A stretch of 64,000 bases of DNA, taken from positions 50,220,001 to 50,284,000 of the forward strand of contig OZ231126.1 of NCBI GenBank assembly GCA_965153355.1, read 5' to 3'. The position numbers were made by a program, and so were the translations under genes. Under the pieces are notes generated by a model that saw only the letters and a program-made list of their open reading frames with translations, searched no databases and was not told the DNA's origin. This stretch comes from Flaccisagitta enflata (Eukaryota > Chaetognatha > Sagittoidea > Aphragmophora). Positions 26,151 through 39,287 of the stretch are shown one piece after another (position 1 is the stretch's first letter; each line of letters opens with the position of its first letter).

Positions 26151-26475
26151 CATCACTCTTATTTTTAATGTCAACCTTAAAACTGCCCGTGAGCTTGGTC
26201 GATCATATCTGTACTCTATTGCTGGTAGATCGGTAAAATGGTTGATCTCTTTTTCCGAACGAGAACGTCACCCTCCAGCCCTTATCGTTCGCATTTTACG
26301 ACAGACATTCTCCCTGTTCGGGCTTTCTGTAGGGCTGGTGCCGGCTTTTAAGATTCGGTATAGGTTTCTTAAGAGACCGGTTAAAGGTTTTTGTTTGAAC
26401 ACCCCCACTTTCTCTTTCTCCTCCTCCCCCCTCCCTCTTTCTCTTCTTCCTCTACCCTCCCCCCCCTCCCTTTTT

Positions 26476-26625
26476 GGGCAGCGGCCCCAAAGGGCCGATG
26501 TCCTGTAGGACACGGGGTCGAATATCCATATGTCCGTCCGTCCATCCCTTTGGGGCCGCTGCCCTGCTCTCACTCCACTTCTTCAGCTATCACTCCAAGC
26601 AGGGCATTGGGTACCGCTCACCATG
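26476..26625. repeat. R2-type repeat, short hairpin copy without core
   Basis: GGGCAGCGGCCCCAAAGGGCC, GTCCTGTAGGACACGGGG and a GTCC tract are followed at once by CCCTTTGGGGCCGCTGCCCTGC, so the inverted boxes face each other with only a small core. The outer terminus GCAGGGCATTGGGTACCGCT is kept. Confidence 0.7.
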
Positions 26626-26983
26626 TGCGATCCTTGGATGACTTGTTCTCTGCTTCCTCCCCTCATGGTGGTTTTGCGCTTCATTTCTGATTTATTCCGT
26701 TTTACGTGACTCTCTAGGGCTCAGTTTTCTCGTTATTTTCTTCTCCCCAAAAGTTGTCACTCGTCGTCTCACTCGCACTTCTTTCACCTTACCCACGCTT
26801 CTATCACCTCGTTCTTTCTAGTTCTTTTTAATTTCTCTCTTTTTCCTGTTCCATTCTATCTTAATTCAGTCGCATTTACATACATAGCATAGTTTTTCAT
26901 GTTTTGCACTTACCTTGGCCTTGCTGACATTGATTTTAACCATTCTATAATCTATGAATTCCTTTCTCCCTTCGTTCTTAGAT

Positions 26984-27082
26984 GCGTCCGTCCGTCCGTC
27001 TGTCGGTCGGTCCGTCAGTCCGTCCGTCCGTCCGTCCGTCCGTCCGTCCGTCCGTCCGTCCGTCCGTCCGTCCGTCCGTCCG
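26984..27082. repeat. (GTCC)n microsatellite
   Basis: About 25 tetranucleotide units, slightly mixed with GTCG and GTCT at the left. The unit is that of the mobile repeat cores, but the flanks are poorly conserved (GTTACGCCTGTGCAAAAACC to the right), so this may be an expanded core of a dead copy. Confidence 0.85.
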
Positions 27083-27287
27083 TTACGCCTGTGCAAAAAC
27101 CGCGTTTCTCGGCTGTTTTTGGCCACGGTGAGATCCTACACTGAAACAAATGATCAACCAACATGATTTGAGAGTCTTTTCACCCGTCTGTTCGTCCATC
27201 TGTCTCTCCATAAATATGTCACATGATCAATACACGCTGAGACACAGCCCGGACGCATCGTTGTCCGGTCGGGCTTGTTACGATGCA

Positions 27288-27439
<152 letters not shown>

Positions 27440-28200
27440 TGCACGATGTTTCGAACTAACTAAATATTTCCCGGCCCTAACCTCATTTCCCAATGACAAA
27501 CCGATTATTTTCTATTAGTAGTTCACCTTTTGAGGCTCTGACCCAAGTGTCATGGTGTCGACCCAACTCAGTCACCCTCAGACGCACCAAAACCACCAAA
27601 TAAGAGAAACTCATTTTTGCCAAGATTAGCTAAGATTAAGAGTCAAACTATCATACGAGTGCTCTTTCTGATTCGTTGCACTTCCTTCTTGCCACCATAG
27701 ATGGGGCATGACCGTGAGACTGTCCGTTTGTCCAAAATATCAATTTTTGTTGTTTTTTCAGACTTTTTGGGCTAGATTAGACAAGATTAGACCACCACCT
27801 ACCTCCCGTTGGCCTTGATTGATTCCCACCAATGTCAAGTTGATTGTATTAAAGGGGGAAGATGGGAAAGTTTCTGGTTTGTTTAATATCGCGATTTCTG
27901 TATTTCCAATCCAATAGCTTTCAAAGCCAACCTAAAGATCTTTTCTTGGCTGAACTTGCTCGATGCTTGTGTTTGTTGTCACGTAACCTTGGTTACGCCA
28001 TTCATAAAGTCGTTCTAGTGCTGGTTTGTGCGTTATGTGTGGTGGGACTATGACAGTGTTCATTATGTAACGTTGCATCTCCACTTGGCCTAGAAGTTTT
28101 GAGCAGTGTTTATGCAGGGAATCAAATTCAACAACGACGCCTTAAGGCGGTTTGAGCCTTTTGGGGTGGTTGCTGGGTAGTTAGAGGCTGGGTGTGGGAA
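27440..28200. other. No gene recognised
   Basis: Apparently unique sequence. GCCAAGATTAGCTAAGATTA and related short TTAGACAAGATTAGAC repeats lie near 27620 and 27775. No domain was recognised. Confidence 0.4.
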
Positions 28201-28225
28201 TTTTCTTTAGATGGGTCTGATCTGG

Positions 28226-28398
<173 letters not shown>

Positions 28399-28707
28399 TT
28401 GCATTAGTGCGTGTGTGTGTGTTTTCATCTTTTGTCTTTGCCCATCACGGCATGAACTATTTGCCTTTTGTTCCATTGAGGGGGACCAATACGCACAACC
28501 GTGTTTTCCCCCTGCTTGCGTGATGTTTGTTCACGCATTTCTGACTCCAAGGGAGCCAAAGTCTGCCCAGGGGACATTGGGCGTTGGTTAGACCCAGCCG
28601 TCCGTACGCTTAGTAGTCGATTTTGTTTGTCTTTCTGCTGGTATTTTTGTCTGATGATCAGATCGTGCCAAAGCTCGTCCGTATCTGTTGATGTATGGAC
28701 GAGGATT

Positions 28708-28924
28708 TTCTGTCGCGTGCACGCGACTGTATTACCCGCTATGTCGGTCGCTCGGTCGGTTGGTCAGTCAGTCTGTATGCTCGTCCGTCGGCCTGTATTA
28801 ACTTTTTGGCGTTACGGGCGTTTTTTGCGTTACTGCACCTGCACAAATGCTTGGGTAAACCTTTTGCATCACTGCCCCTGACCACCCGCACACGATTTCG
28901 GTAGCCTTGTATGCGGCCTTGTTT
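28708..28924 (-). mobile_element. Hairpin-ended repeat, type B, full length
   Basis: The plus-strand left end carries the palindrome GTCGCGTGCACGCGAC. The other end is GCGGCCTTGTTTTTTT. The core is a GTCG/GTTG/GTCA mixture at about 28743-28795. Confidence 0.75.
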
Positions 28925-28989
28925 TTTTAAACTGTTCTTCTGTTGGAGGGTATTTTTGAAAAGTCTATTCCTGAGATATCTTTGTTCTC

Positions 28990-29002
28990 TCTCTCGCTCT
29001 CG

Positions 29003-29080
<78 letters not shown>
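28990..29080. repeat. (CT)n microsatellite with CTCTCG units
   Basis: CT array whose left part contains three CTCTCG units. Confidence 0.9.
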
Positions 29081-29083
<3 letters not shown>

Positions 29084-29259
29084 GCTTTTTCAACCTTTTA
29101 CTTTGCTTAACCTTTGTGCATGGAGTCAAATTCCAATGCTAATATTCCCAACCTTGTCGATCTCTTCTCAATTTTCTAGCCGTTTTAGTTTCATTTTTAC
29201 CTCCCCCTCTTCTTTTTCTTTCTCATGCCATTTTAGCATTAGTTTTGTCTATCTCCTAG

Positions 29260-29350
29260 TTTTTGTTTTTGTTTTTGTTTTTGTTTTTGTTTTTGTTTTT
29301 GTTTTTGTTTTTGTTTTTGTTTTTGTTTTTGTTTTTGTTTTTGTTTTTGT
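29260..29350. repeat. (TTTTTG)n hexanucleotide array
   Basis: About 15 perfect TTTTTG units. Confidence 0.95.
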
Positions 29351-29386
29351 AATTTGTTTTTGTTTTTTCTTCGTCCTTATTTTCTT

Positions 29387-29525
29387 CATCTTCTTCTTCT
29401 TCTTCTTCTTCTTCTCCTTCTTCTTTTTCTTCTTCTTCTTCTTCTTCTTCTTCTTCTTCTTCTTCTTCTTCTTTTTCTTGTTCTTCTTGTTCTTGTTCTT
29501 CTTCTTCTTCTTCTTTTCCTTCTTC
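29387..29525. repeat. (CTT)n trinucleotide array
   Basis: CTT units with scattered interruptions, running up to the R2 repeat at 29558. Confidence 0.9.
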
Positions 29526-30020
29526 AGTTTTTTCTTCTCCTCTTTTTTTTCTTCTTTTTGGGCAGCGGCCCCAAAGGGGACAAATTCCTGTAGAACACAG
29601 GTGAAATCTGTCCGTCCGTCCATCCCTCCGTCCATCCCTTCGTCCATCCCTCCGTCCATCCGTCCGTTCGTCCACCCGTCTGTCCGTCCATCCCGTCCAT
29701 CCGTCCGTCTGTCCATCCGTCCCCTCACTCCCCACCCTTGATTTGGGCCCAAATTCAAACTGTGTGGCCTAAGCAAAATGGCCCAAATCTGGCTAGAAAA
29801 CTTGACTTCTGATCTGAGTTTCATCATTTTGGTCCCTTAGCCCTAGATTCTGTCTTCTGATACCCAGATTCTGGCTTCTAAAACCCACATCCTAGACCCA
29901 AACCCAGATCATGACCTCTTGGACCCAGCCTCGGGCCTCCTAGACACAGGTTCTGGCCTTAAAGACCTAAATCCTGACCTCAGAGACCCAAATCCTGGCC
30001 TCAGAGACTCATATCCTGGC

Positions 30021-31019
<999 letters not shown>

Positions 31020-31240
31020 ATCCTGGCCTCTGAGACCAAGACACTGGTCTCTGAGGCCAGAATCTGTCATTTCTGAATAACAGAGCATCCTGGACAGAAG
31101 GCAGGCAGAAGAACGGATGGATGGACGGACGGACGGATTCTCCCTGTGTTCTATAGTACTTTGTCCCCTTTGGGACCGCTGCCCCGCTCTACCTCAACCT
31201 TATTCACTTACTACTTAAGCAGGGCACGGGTACCATTGAC

Positions 31241-31715
31241 CACTGACCATTGACCACTGACCATTGACCACTTACTGCCTTTGGGCTGCTATTTCATTTC
31301 TTTTTCAACTCCTTCTTCTCCAACTTCTTCCTCTCCATCATCCTCACTTTGTAACTTGGTCTTCCTCTATCATATTCTCTTCTTCCTCTGCCTTCGTTTT
31401 TCCCTACGGCCTCCCATTCCTTTTTAACATAAAAGAGAATTCCCCCGCGACTTTTTGTGCCCCGCCGGAGCTTCGATTTGTTCCAGCCGCTGCAATTTTA
31501 CAGTTGTAGGGCCTTCGGGTGACGAGGTTGTTGGAGGTGACAGGGTTGATTGAGGTGACGAGGTGATCGGAGGTGACAATGAGAAAATGCGCATCGGAGT
31601 GATAGCAACAACGACACCTACCTCCGCGGTTAACTTGAGCGCGATGCACAAAAACACACCAAATCGGCCACAAGCAATGATGTTTATGGCAAGAGCTACA
31701 CCCGTAACTATGAGC
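31241..31715. other. No gene recognised
   Basis: Frames on both strands (31264-31509 plus, 31404-31673 minus) overlap one another and resemble nothing I know. GAGGTGACGAGGT repeats near 31530-31580 explain part of them. Confidence 0.35.
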
Positions 31716-31719
31716 TATT

Positions 31720-32308
31720 TACAGTACGATGGGAACAAAGACGACCTAGACTGGAGGATAGATTTTAGGTATCTTAATTACATTTGATTCATAAAACAAT
31801 CAAGATCTATACTAATTAAAAATTGCTTTATTGAGTGAACATGTTTGCTTCTCTCAAACTTCAACTTATGACTTAATTTCATCAAGACTTCATTTTTCAA
31901 CATTCTAACCTATTACATCAGATCAGGTAGAAAATTTTAGATAAATTTTTTCAAAAATCAGCACAATTGGACCATTTTTATAGGTTATATGGCCGTTTTA
32001 AGCTTTGCTCAAATATTGTTTTACATAATTATTTCTTTACAAAATAGCTGTAAAATCTGTAAAAATAGTCCGATTGAGCTGATTTTTTTTTTTAATTGTA
32101 TAAAATTTTCTGCCTAGCCTGATGAGATAGGTTAGAGCATTAAAAAATGAATTCCTTATAAGGTCAAGTCGCAAGTTCAAGTTTGGGAGAAGCAAACATA
32201 TTCACTTAATAATTAGCATAGATATCAAATTTTTCATTAATAAAAAAGAATCAAAATACCTAAAATCTATCCTCCAGTCTAGGTCGTCTTTGCTCCCATC
32301 ATATTGTA
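31720..32308. mobile_element. Palindromic MITE-like element (589 bp)
   Basis: TACAGTACGATGGGAACAAA at the left pairs with the reverse complement of the right end (TACAATATGATGGGAGCAAA). Both then share GACGACCTAGACTGGAGGAT. Pairing continues through most of both halves, with gaps. AGCTA lies next to both ends but not at the exact TIR border, so no target duplication is claimed. Confidence 0.7.
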
Positions 32309-32422
32309 GCTAACCTGACCAACAATGGCCTCGTAAATCCTCACTGCCCGTTTCATCGAAAAAAACAAGACAGTCGCGGACGATTGGGCAGGGGTCGTAA
32401 TGCAAAAACTGCTTGCAATTCA

Positions 32423-32642
32423 GCAAGGCCAACACCTATCAGTCGCGAGATTTACATTATGACGTAGAATGACTAAGAATGACTTAGAATGACTAAGTGT
32501 ACTCTTAAATAAATTAAAATGACCTAAGGAAATAAAATTGACATAAGAAGTAAAAGTGTGACAGACCGTCAGACAGACAGACCAACCGACCAATGGACAG
32601 ATGGACATAGCGGGGTGTAGAGCCGCGTACACGCGACTAAAA
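32423..32642 (+). mobile_element. Hairpin-ended repeat, type B-prime
   Basis: Starts AGCAAGGCCAACACCTATCA with GTCGCGAG, then tandem GAATGACTTA-type units, AAATAAAATTGACA, AAAGTGTGACAGACCGTCAG, a GACC core, and ends GTACACGCGACTAAAAAT. The sister copy is at 58722-58918. A small fragment of another copy follows at 32646-32710. Confidence 0.7.
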
Positions 32643-32769
32643 ATATTTAAGAGGCACCGACGGACCGACCGACACGGCAAGGTGTAGAGTTGCGTGTCCA
32701 CGACTGAAAATAAAACTTTGTAGCGTAGCTCTTGATCTGACCATAAGGCAGAACAGCCAATTTCTTTAT

Positions 32770-33021
32770 TCACCATTTTCCAGTTAAACAAGTATAATCC
32801 CTATTTTGATTTTCTGGTTTGATCCTTGATGATCCATTAATACTTGATATGTCCACTAATCCAGTAGCATTTTTTTCCTTGAGAAATGAATTTAAAAGCT
32901 TCATCTTCATTAATGTTTTTGTCCTCCTAAAGAAAGTCCATCTTTTCAATGCACAGTAATCATCCAAGGAATCAGGTCTTTCGATCGAAATGCGAATATA
33001 CAAATACCAAATCAGTCCCAT
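32770..33021 (-). CDS. Hypothetical small ORF or exon
   Basis: An 83-codon ATG-started frame on the minus strand, free of simple repeats, with an unremarkable mixed composition (for example the stretch RRTKTLMKMKLLNSFLKEKN). No family was recognised and no signal peptide or membrane segment is evident. It may be a chance frame or part of an unspliced gene; I found no partner exons. Confidence 0.2.
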   Translation of the reverse strand: MGLIWYLYIRISIERPDSLDDYCALKRWTFFRRTKTLMKMKLLNSFLKEKNATGLVDISSINGSSRIKPENQNRDYTCLTGKW

Positions 33022-33242
33022 TTAAAAGAGTTGTTCAAACTCTACCGATCGGGGGTCAGTAGCTTGATTCTTTCATGAGTTCGTGGCACTTTCACAAAGT
33101 TCAGGCTCATATGCAGTTTATTCATTTTTCTAAATGAACTCTAGACAATCCCAAGGAAATAAATGTTATGAGGACGTTGCCATCGTGCTGCTGTTTATTT
33201 CGACAAACGGGCAGAGAGTCGCGGTATCGGTTCCTCATTGCA

Positions 33243-33441
33243 AACAAGGCCGGATACACGGCCATCAGTTGCGGACGGGTGGGCAGGGGCGGATATGCGC
33301 GTTTTCCCACTTTTCAACACAATCATTTTGGACCGACGAACACTTTTTGACTCGTGGTCACGGACGGACGGACCAACCGACGGACGGACCGACGGACGGA
33401 CGGACAAAGCCTCTTATAGAGTTGCGTGTCCGCAACTAAAA
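33243..33441 (+). mobile_element. Hairpin-ended repeat, type A, full length
   Basis: Perfect pairing of the GTTGCGGAC and GTCCGCAAC motifs. The core is longer than in other A copies because of a GGACCGACGAACACTTTTTG insertion before the GACG tract. Ends CAACTAAAAAG. Confidence 0.85.
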
Positions 33442-33809
33442 AGAGATGGAGAAAAACAAAGAATAAAACAACGGGAGAGGGAAGAGAAGAGCCGACCTAT
33501 GGGCTGGTCAGTGTTCAGTGGTACCCATTGCTGTGAAGTTACGTAAAATCAAGAGCAAAAACAATGGACTTGGAGCTTTTAATTGATTTCTTGAAGACGT
33601 ACTGACTTAATCATCACAGACGGACCGAGGATAATAACCAAGCAGATTTTTTTAGTTGAATGAAAGCATAAACGAAAAGAAAAAGCCTCCTGACTTTTAA
33701 CTCCCAAACTAGAAATTGCATTATTTTTGCTTTGATGATGAGAACGTATCATTCAAGTGCAGATTTCTGAACAAATGTTATGCATCCCCATGCAGCTGCT
33801 GTCCCTCTA

Positions 33810-33962
33810 ACAAGGCCGGATACACGGTCAATACCAGTCGCGGACGGGTGGGCAGGGGCGGAAATGCGTGTTTTCCCACTTTTCGACTCGATCACCACGG
33901 ACCAACCAACCGACCAACGGACGGACAAAGCCTCTTATTGAGTCGCTAGTCCGCGACTAAAA
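33810..33962 (+). mobile_element. Hairpin-ended repeat, type A, compensatory variant
   Basis: Here the 5' motif is GTCGCGGAC (33837-33845) and the 3' motif GTCCGCGAC (33949-33957), again perfect complements, although both differ from the other A copies by one base. This is direct evidence for co-varying ends. Confidence 0.85.
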
Positions 33963-34081
33963 AAAGAGGTGGTGTTTCCTTCTCTTCTCACACAGCAAGA
34001 AAGAAGAGAGTGATTTTGAATAATATATAAAAGATGGAGGTCAGAGTTGAGCTGGATTTGTTCAATGCGTCGACGTTTGCG

Positions 34082-34643
<562 letters not shown>

Positions 34644-34810
34644 TGCTATGGAAGTGACGCGGACCTGGGAAAATGGCGGGGTGAAAAGGTGAGCGGGTCA
34701 AAGGTCGGAGCTGAGGTGGGGGAGACACGACGAGGGGAAAATTCCCAAAATTCGGGGAGGTGAAAAAAAAAGTTTTTTATTCATTCAAACATTGGACTGA
34801 GGCCGGGGAT

Positions 34811-35170
34811 GGTGGGTACGTCCCATGAAGCGCCTCAAACTTTGACACTGACTCTCACCAATCTTACCATGGTTGAGGCTTGGTAAAAAAATATCCCACG
34901 CAAAATTTCAGGCCTCTGGAAGTGCAGGAACCTTTGTTAGGGTCACCATGAAGTTTCCATAGAAACCTGGGACAGAGACAAAATTTGCATAATAGAAATA
35001 TTGATTCCAATGTCAATTCAATACAAACTTCAACTGCACCCTAACAAAGGTTCCTGCCATCTCAGCGGCCCAGATCTTTGCATGGAATATTTTTTTACCA
35101 AGCCTCAACTGTGATAAGATTGGTGAGAGCCATAGTCGAAGTTTGGGACGCATTACGGGACGTAATGGTC
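34811..35170. mobile_element. Diverged palindromic MITE-like element
   Basis: Left TACGTCCCATGAAGCGCCTC pairs with the reverse complement of the right end (TACGTCCCGTAATGCGTCCC). CTCACCAATCTTACCATGG and GGTTGAGGCTTGGTAAAAAA are also mirrored, as is AGGAACCTTTGTTAGGGT. The arms are about 125 bp and clearly diverged, so the element is old. No target duplication was identified. Confidence 0.65.
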
Positions 35171-35627
35171 GGGGGGTGTTAGTAAAGGAAAGAGATAAAA
35201 GACAGGAACCGAGACGTTCCGATGTACCATTGTGGGTAACAGAACAAAGAAAAGAAAGACTTACCTCCGACGACAAGAAATGAAATCCTGTAAGGCTCAA
35301 AATATTGAAATGTTAAAATCCAGGTAGATTTGGATCTAAAAGTGAAAAGCATCCAAAAACCGACGAAGAAAAACAATTCTCTAAATTTGCTTTCATGGAA
35401 AAAGTCCTAGAAAAGAGAACAAAGTCTTAAATCTAGTTTCAGCTATTCTTTAACAAAAAAAGAAAAATAATAATCACGCCCTTTTCCATCCCATCTCCAC
35501 CCCCCCCCTCCCTTGCCTGCCTCCCCTGCATTTTTCTATCTCTTGTTTTCCTGCCTACATTAATTAAAAAAAGGATCGCAGCCACAAATCGTATCGACCA
35601 CTAACGACTCTGAGCTTCCGGCTCAAC

Positions 35628-35776
35628 ATGTGGTTGTCATGGCGATGGTTGCATTGGCAACGATTGACCCAAGCCTCGACCTCGACTTCTATCGTTGGAA
35701 ACTCAGCCGCATCCTCCTCTCACAAGACAGATCTCCAAAATAAACTCCAAAAATTCTTCGACCAAGAAAATTCCAC
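35628..35776 (+). CDS. Candidate first coding exon, possible mitochondrial leader
   Basis: ATG at 35628 opens a frame free of repeats for 49 codons that ends at CCAC followed by GTAAGT (35777-35782), a full consensus splice donor. The frame hits a stop only inside that donor. The N-terminus (MWLSWRWLHWQRLTQAS) is rich in Trp, Arg, Ser and Thr with no acidic residue, as in mitochondrial targeting leaders; the later part is a hydrophilic helix-like stretch (DLQNKLQKFFDQEN). I do not recognise a family, and no second exon was identified. Confidence 0.35.
35633..35661. promoter_or_regulatory. Two X-box-like imperfect palindromes
   Basis: GTTGTCATGGCGAT (35633-35646) and GTTGCATTGGCAAC (35648-35661) resemble RFX X-box sites (GTTRCC, spacer, GGYAAC). 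They overlap the start of the candidate exon, so either the exon call or the site call may be wrong. Confidence 0.25.
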
Positions 35777-35782
35777 GTAAGT

Positions 35783-37600
35783 CGAGCTAATTTGTTTTGT
35801 TTTTGTTTTTGTTTTTTGTTTTTTTCGGTGTAATGGTTGATTGTCAATTCAAGAGTCAAGATGACGAAAATAATTCGCTCAACCAGAATTTATCGCAGTT
35901 CGCTTAATTTCAAAGAAATGTATCATTAGTTTTCATCTTGAACAGAATTTATCAGCCATAATCTTGCTTCATTCAGTAATTCATTTTACTACACAGTCAT
36001 AAACGCATCAATATCAATGGGCGAAAAGAACAAATATCAGAGATCAATTTGAAAATGAAAAAAAAATCTGTGACTAACAGACCGCCGAACGAAACAACTC
36101 AGGAATGGACAGATGGTCGGACAAAGAGCGCCGTTGAATAACTTGGTTGGGTCTAATGAAAAGTCGAGAGTAACATAACCTCCGAGGGTTAACCCTCTAA
36201 AAAAAACTCGTCATGGATGACAGAACAGCAAAAGGCGGAAACGAGGTCAGAAAGCGAAACGAGGTCATCATGAAGCCGACATTTGTGAGGGAATATATGA
36301 AGTCAAGTGGGTGGGAGGAGTTTGATAACGAATTGGTAGAGCTACGTGTCATTTGAAAATCATATTCAGTTATGAATAGGCTGAGTAATTGTATTATATG
36401 AGCGCGTAAGTGAGCTGAAAATATTAATAGCAAGTACGAAATGGTTTGATAGTTGAAGAGGTGACCATCAAAATGCACTACTCAATTTTTTTCAGATGAT
36501 ATCATTAATCAATTCATAGTATTTTCATGATAAAGCAGAGTGTCATTGATAAATGAAAGGCAGAATAAACAATGCTGAAAGAGCGAAATCAGAGTTTTTT
36601 TGTTTTTTTTTGTTTTTGTTTTTGTTTTTTTTTTTTTTATATATCTTGAGACTCGATGGTGGCATTGAAGGAAAGGAATATAATCTAGTGCAAGGAGCCT
36701 TAGCCGTAGATTGAACTTAACATAAAAGTCAACAGCTAAGATGGTGGAACAACCAGACAAAACCAATAGACTTGTTGCAGAAAAAATAGGTCCACCGATT
36801 GATATTCACACCCCCCCCCCCAGCGCCTGGAAAGGTGGCGCATTTGCGGTCACAGATGGATCTAAAACTGGCATTGAGCTCGAAATTGGGGTCACAAATG
36901 GACCAAAACTGAAACTCAGGACGCTTCTTAGCAAGTAAGCCAAGAGCAGAGTCTTGAAACTTGGGTCACGGCGGGTCACAGAGAAGGATCGCGGAATTAG
37001 GACATCATTCGGGAGTTTGGGAATTATTTGGTCTTTCGATTGAGTCCAGAGTTCAATTGGCGACTAACGGGTGAAATACGAGGACGAAACTCAGTTAAGC
37101 TCTGACTTCTGCACCCTCGATTATCGGTGGAAATACAATGGAGAACTCCATAAATGCGGTTGTTAATTTTTGGTCTTAGGGTCAAATCAGAGTTTCATGA
37201 AACAATTTTAGTTTTCCTTCACAACATCAAAAATAGCAATTCAGAGCAAATGTGATTTGCAAACGCACCAGCAGACAGACCGACCAATGTAATGACAAAC
37301 TACTGAAAAAAAAACCTCCTAAAAAGTTGTAAAAATGCTATTCAGAGCAAGATTGGGTTTCGCATTGCGTCTTGTAATGTGATAAAATGCTTGATTTCTG
37401 GAAGCGATCAAACCTTACAGACACAGAAGCATTTCATGACGCTTTTACTTTAAAAAAGCTGCCAGAGATAAATTCTGCTTGAAGAAGGAACTTGTAACCA
37501 AAAAACTACCTAATAAGATAAAAACACAACTGCATGGATGGAGTTTTTGCCGTACTTTATTCTATTTCCAATAAAAAGCCAAATTGAGGAGCGTGTCTGA
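35783..37600. other. No gene recognised
   Basis: Contains short poly-T/TTTTTG runs (35800 and 36600) and a small GGAC-type remnant near 36090-36140. The frame at 36741-36938 has no recognised domain. It could be intron sequence of the gene suggested by the exon at 35628. Confidence 0.4.
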
Positions 37601-37613
37601 GGCCGACTACAAC

Positions 37614-37802
37614 TAACACCCCTTACAAAATTAGGCTCCTGTCTAAACGGTTTGAGCTACAGATGCCAGATTGGACTCAAATGAAAGAAAATTAAAATAT
37701 CTTTCATTTGAGTCCAATCTGGCATCTGTAGCTCAAACCGTTTAGACAGGAGAATGATTTGAAGAAAAACTCCCAGTTCGCCTAATTTTGTAAGGGGTGT
37801 TA
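37614..37802. mobile_element. Palindromic Tc1-like MITE (189 bp with TA ends)
   Basis: TAACACCCCTTACAAAATTA at the left is mirrored exactly at the right, and the arms pair through GGTTTGAGCTACAGATGCCA to a TTAAAATATC centre. The right arm has an extra segment of about 28 bases near 37752-37780. Terminal TA on both sides fits a TA target. The subterminal motif resembles those in 60866-61273 and 42008-48911. Confidence 0.8.
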
Positions 37803-37984
37803 AAGCAGTCAGTCAGCACATTTGCATTGGTCTAGATCATCAATCTATCGCTATATTTATGGAACTGTTTGGTTCAAAGTGGATTTCACTTGACCGCCTA
37901 TAATTGAATATATGAAGCATGACAGCGGGGGATATGGATTTTTTAAAAAAAGTTTACTTGAAATCTTTTTGGTCGCTGGCTAAG

Positions 37985-38134
37985 CGTTTTTAAAAGAGGC
38001 TGTGTCCAGGGAAAGATAGTCGGGAACGCAAAAATTTAAATGTCGCGAAATCGGGTGAAATCCTGATTTCCGAGCGTTACAGCCCTTGCCCAGCCATAAT
38101 ACAGCCCCACACAACTACAAACTGCCCCTGTCCA
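37985..38134 (-). mobile_element. Hairpin-type repeat, type C
   Basis: GGGAACGCAAAAATTTAAAT, GTCGCGAAATCGGGTGAAAT and three C-rich boxes (TGCCCAGCC, ACAGCCCCA, CTGCCCCTG) match the copy at 14884-15106. Its end is amplified in the tandem array that follows. Confidence 0.55.
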
Positions 38135-38510
38135 CCCGCCAGCGACTACTTAATGAGCTTGTTTGAAATGTGATTGTTGAATCATGAATACTTTCTTGCT
38201 TACTATGAATCACTGCACTGCCCTTCCCCACCCGCCAGCGACTACTTAATGAGCTTGTTTAAAATGTGATTGTTGAATCATGAATACTTTCTTGCTTACT
38301 ATGAATCACTGCACTGCCCTTCCCCACCCGCCAGCGACTACTTAATGAGCTTGTTTAAAATGTGATTGTTGAATCATGAATACTTTCTTGCTTACTATGA
38401 ATCACTGCACTGCCCTTCCCCACCCGCCAGCGACTACTTAATGAGCTTGTTTAAAATGTGATTGTTGAATCATGAATACTTTCTTGCTTACTATGAATCA
38501 CTGCACTGTA
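38135..38510. repeat. 96-bp tandem array, about four units
   Basis: CCCGCCAGCGACTACTTAAT recurs at 38135, 38231, 38327 and 38423, exactly 96 bp apart. Later units are almost identical. Each unit starts with the terminal part of the type C repeat, so the array grew from a mobile element end. Confidence 0.9.
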
Positions 38511-38595
38511 TGAGTCGTTGCCAGCCAGTTGTTACGAAGGTCGTAATCGATTTTACGCCGAATCGAGAAAGTCAGCCAAAGTCTCAGACGCAGAG

Positions 38596-38889
38596 AAACA
38601 AGGCCGGATACACGAGCCAAGACGCTACGGCTGGCGTTACTAATTCTTAGACCTATCCCTATCTCTATGATCATAGCCCTATCTCAAACTTTGTCAGACC
38701 TAAGCATAGCTGAATATGATAATGAATGAAATGACGAGGAACATGGATGAGGAACAAGATGAATTTTCAAATGATTTCAAATATTTTCTGCGACTTTTCA
38801 CTCGAACGTGACAGACTAACCAACCGACCGACCCAGCGACCGACCAACGGAAAGAGCCCCTTATAAAGGTGCTATGGCGCACTTTAAAA
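38596..38889 (+). mobile_element. Long hairpin-type variant
   Basis: AACAAGGCCGGATACACGAG at the start, then CCTATCCCTATCTCTATGAT, TTTTCAAATGATTTCAAATA, a CGACC core and CCCCTTATAAAGGTGC with a GCGCACTTTAAAA end. Matching fragments are at 1784-1880 and perhaps 1040-1120. Confidence 0.55.
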
Positions 38890-39287
38890 AAAAACCGCAT
38901 CAGCTTGAATTAGAGGTGCTCTGGATATAGCAAAAAAACATGTTATGAAAACTGTTTTGGAGGGATTTTGGCAAAGGTGAAGGAACTTGGGCCAAGGCTG
39001 TTGTGTTTTGAGGATCAAGAACGAATTTGGCAATTCCAGCTCCAGCAAAGAGAGAAGAAACAAAATAAAAAGAAGGCACCACGAGTAAAAAAAGATAGAA
39101 GAAAAAAGGATTTGTGATTTCATCCAAAAAGGGGGGGAGACTATATCTCTATCAATGAGTGATAGAGCGAATTTGGGGACAGGTAGGCAGTATATGACGG
39201 AAAGGCGTAACTTATTTACTTGGGAAAAAGAGCATGGCTTAAATTTCATTCAAACATATCGCTGAATATTTCACGCGTCGAATAAAC

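Noticed and set aside
38135-38510. CRISPR-like regular repeat
   Set aside because: The 96-bp units are contiguous tandem copies with no distinct spacers, in a eukaryotic context, so this is a satellite-type array.
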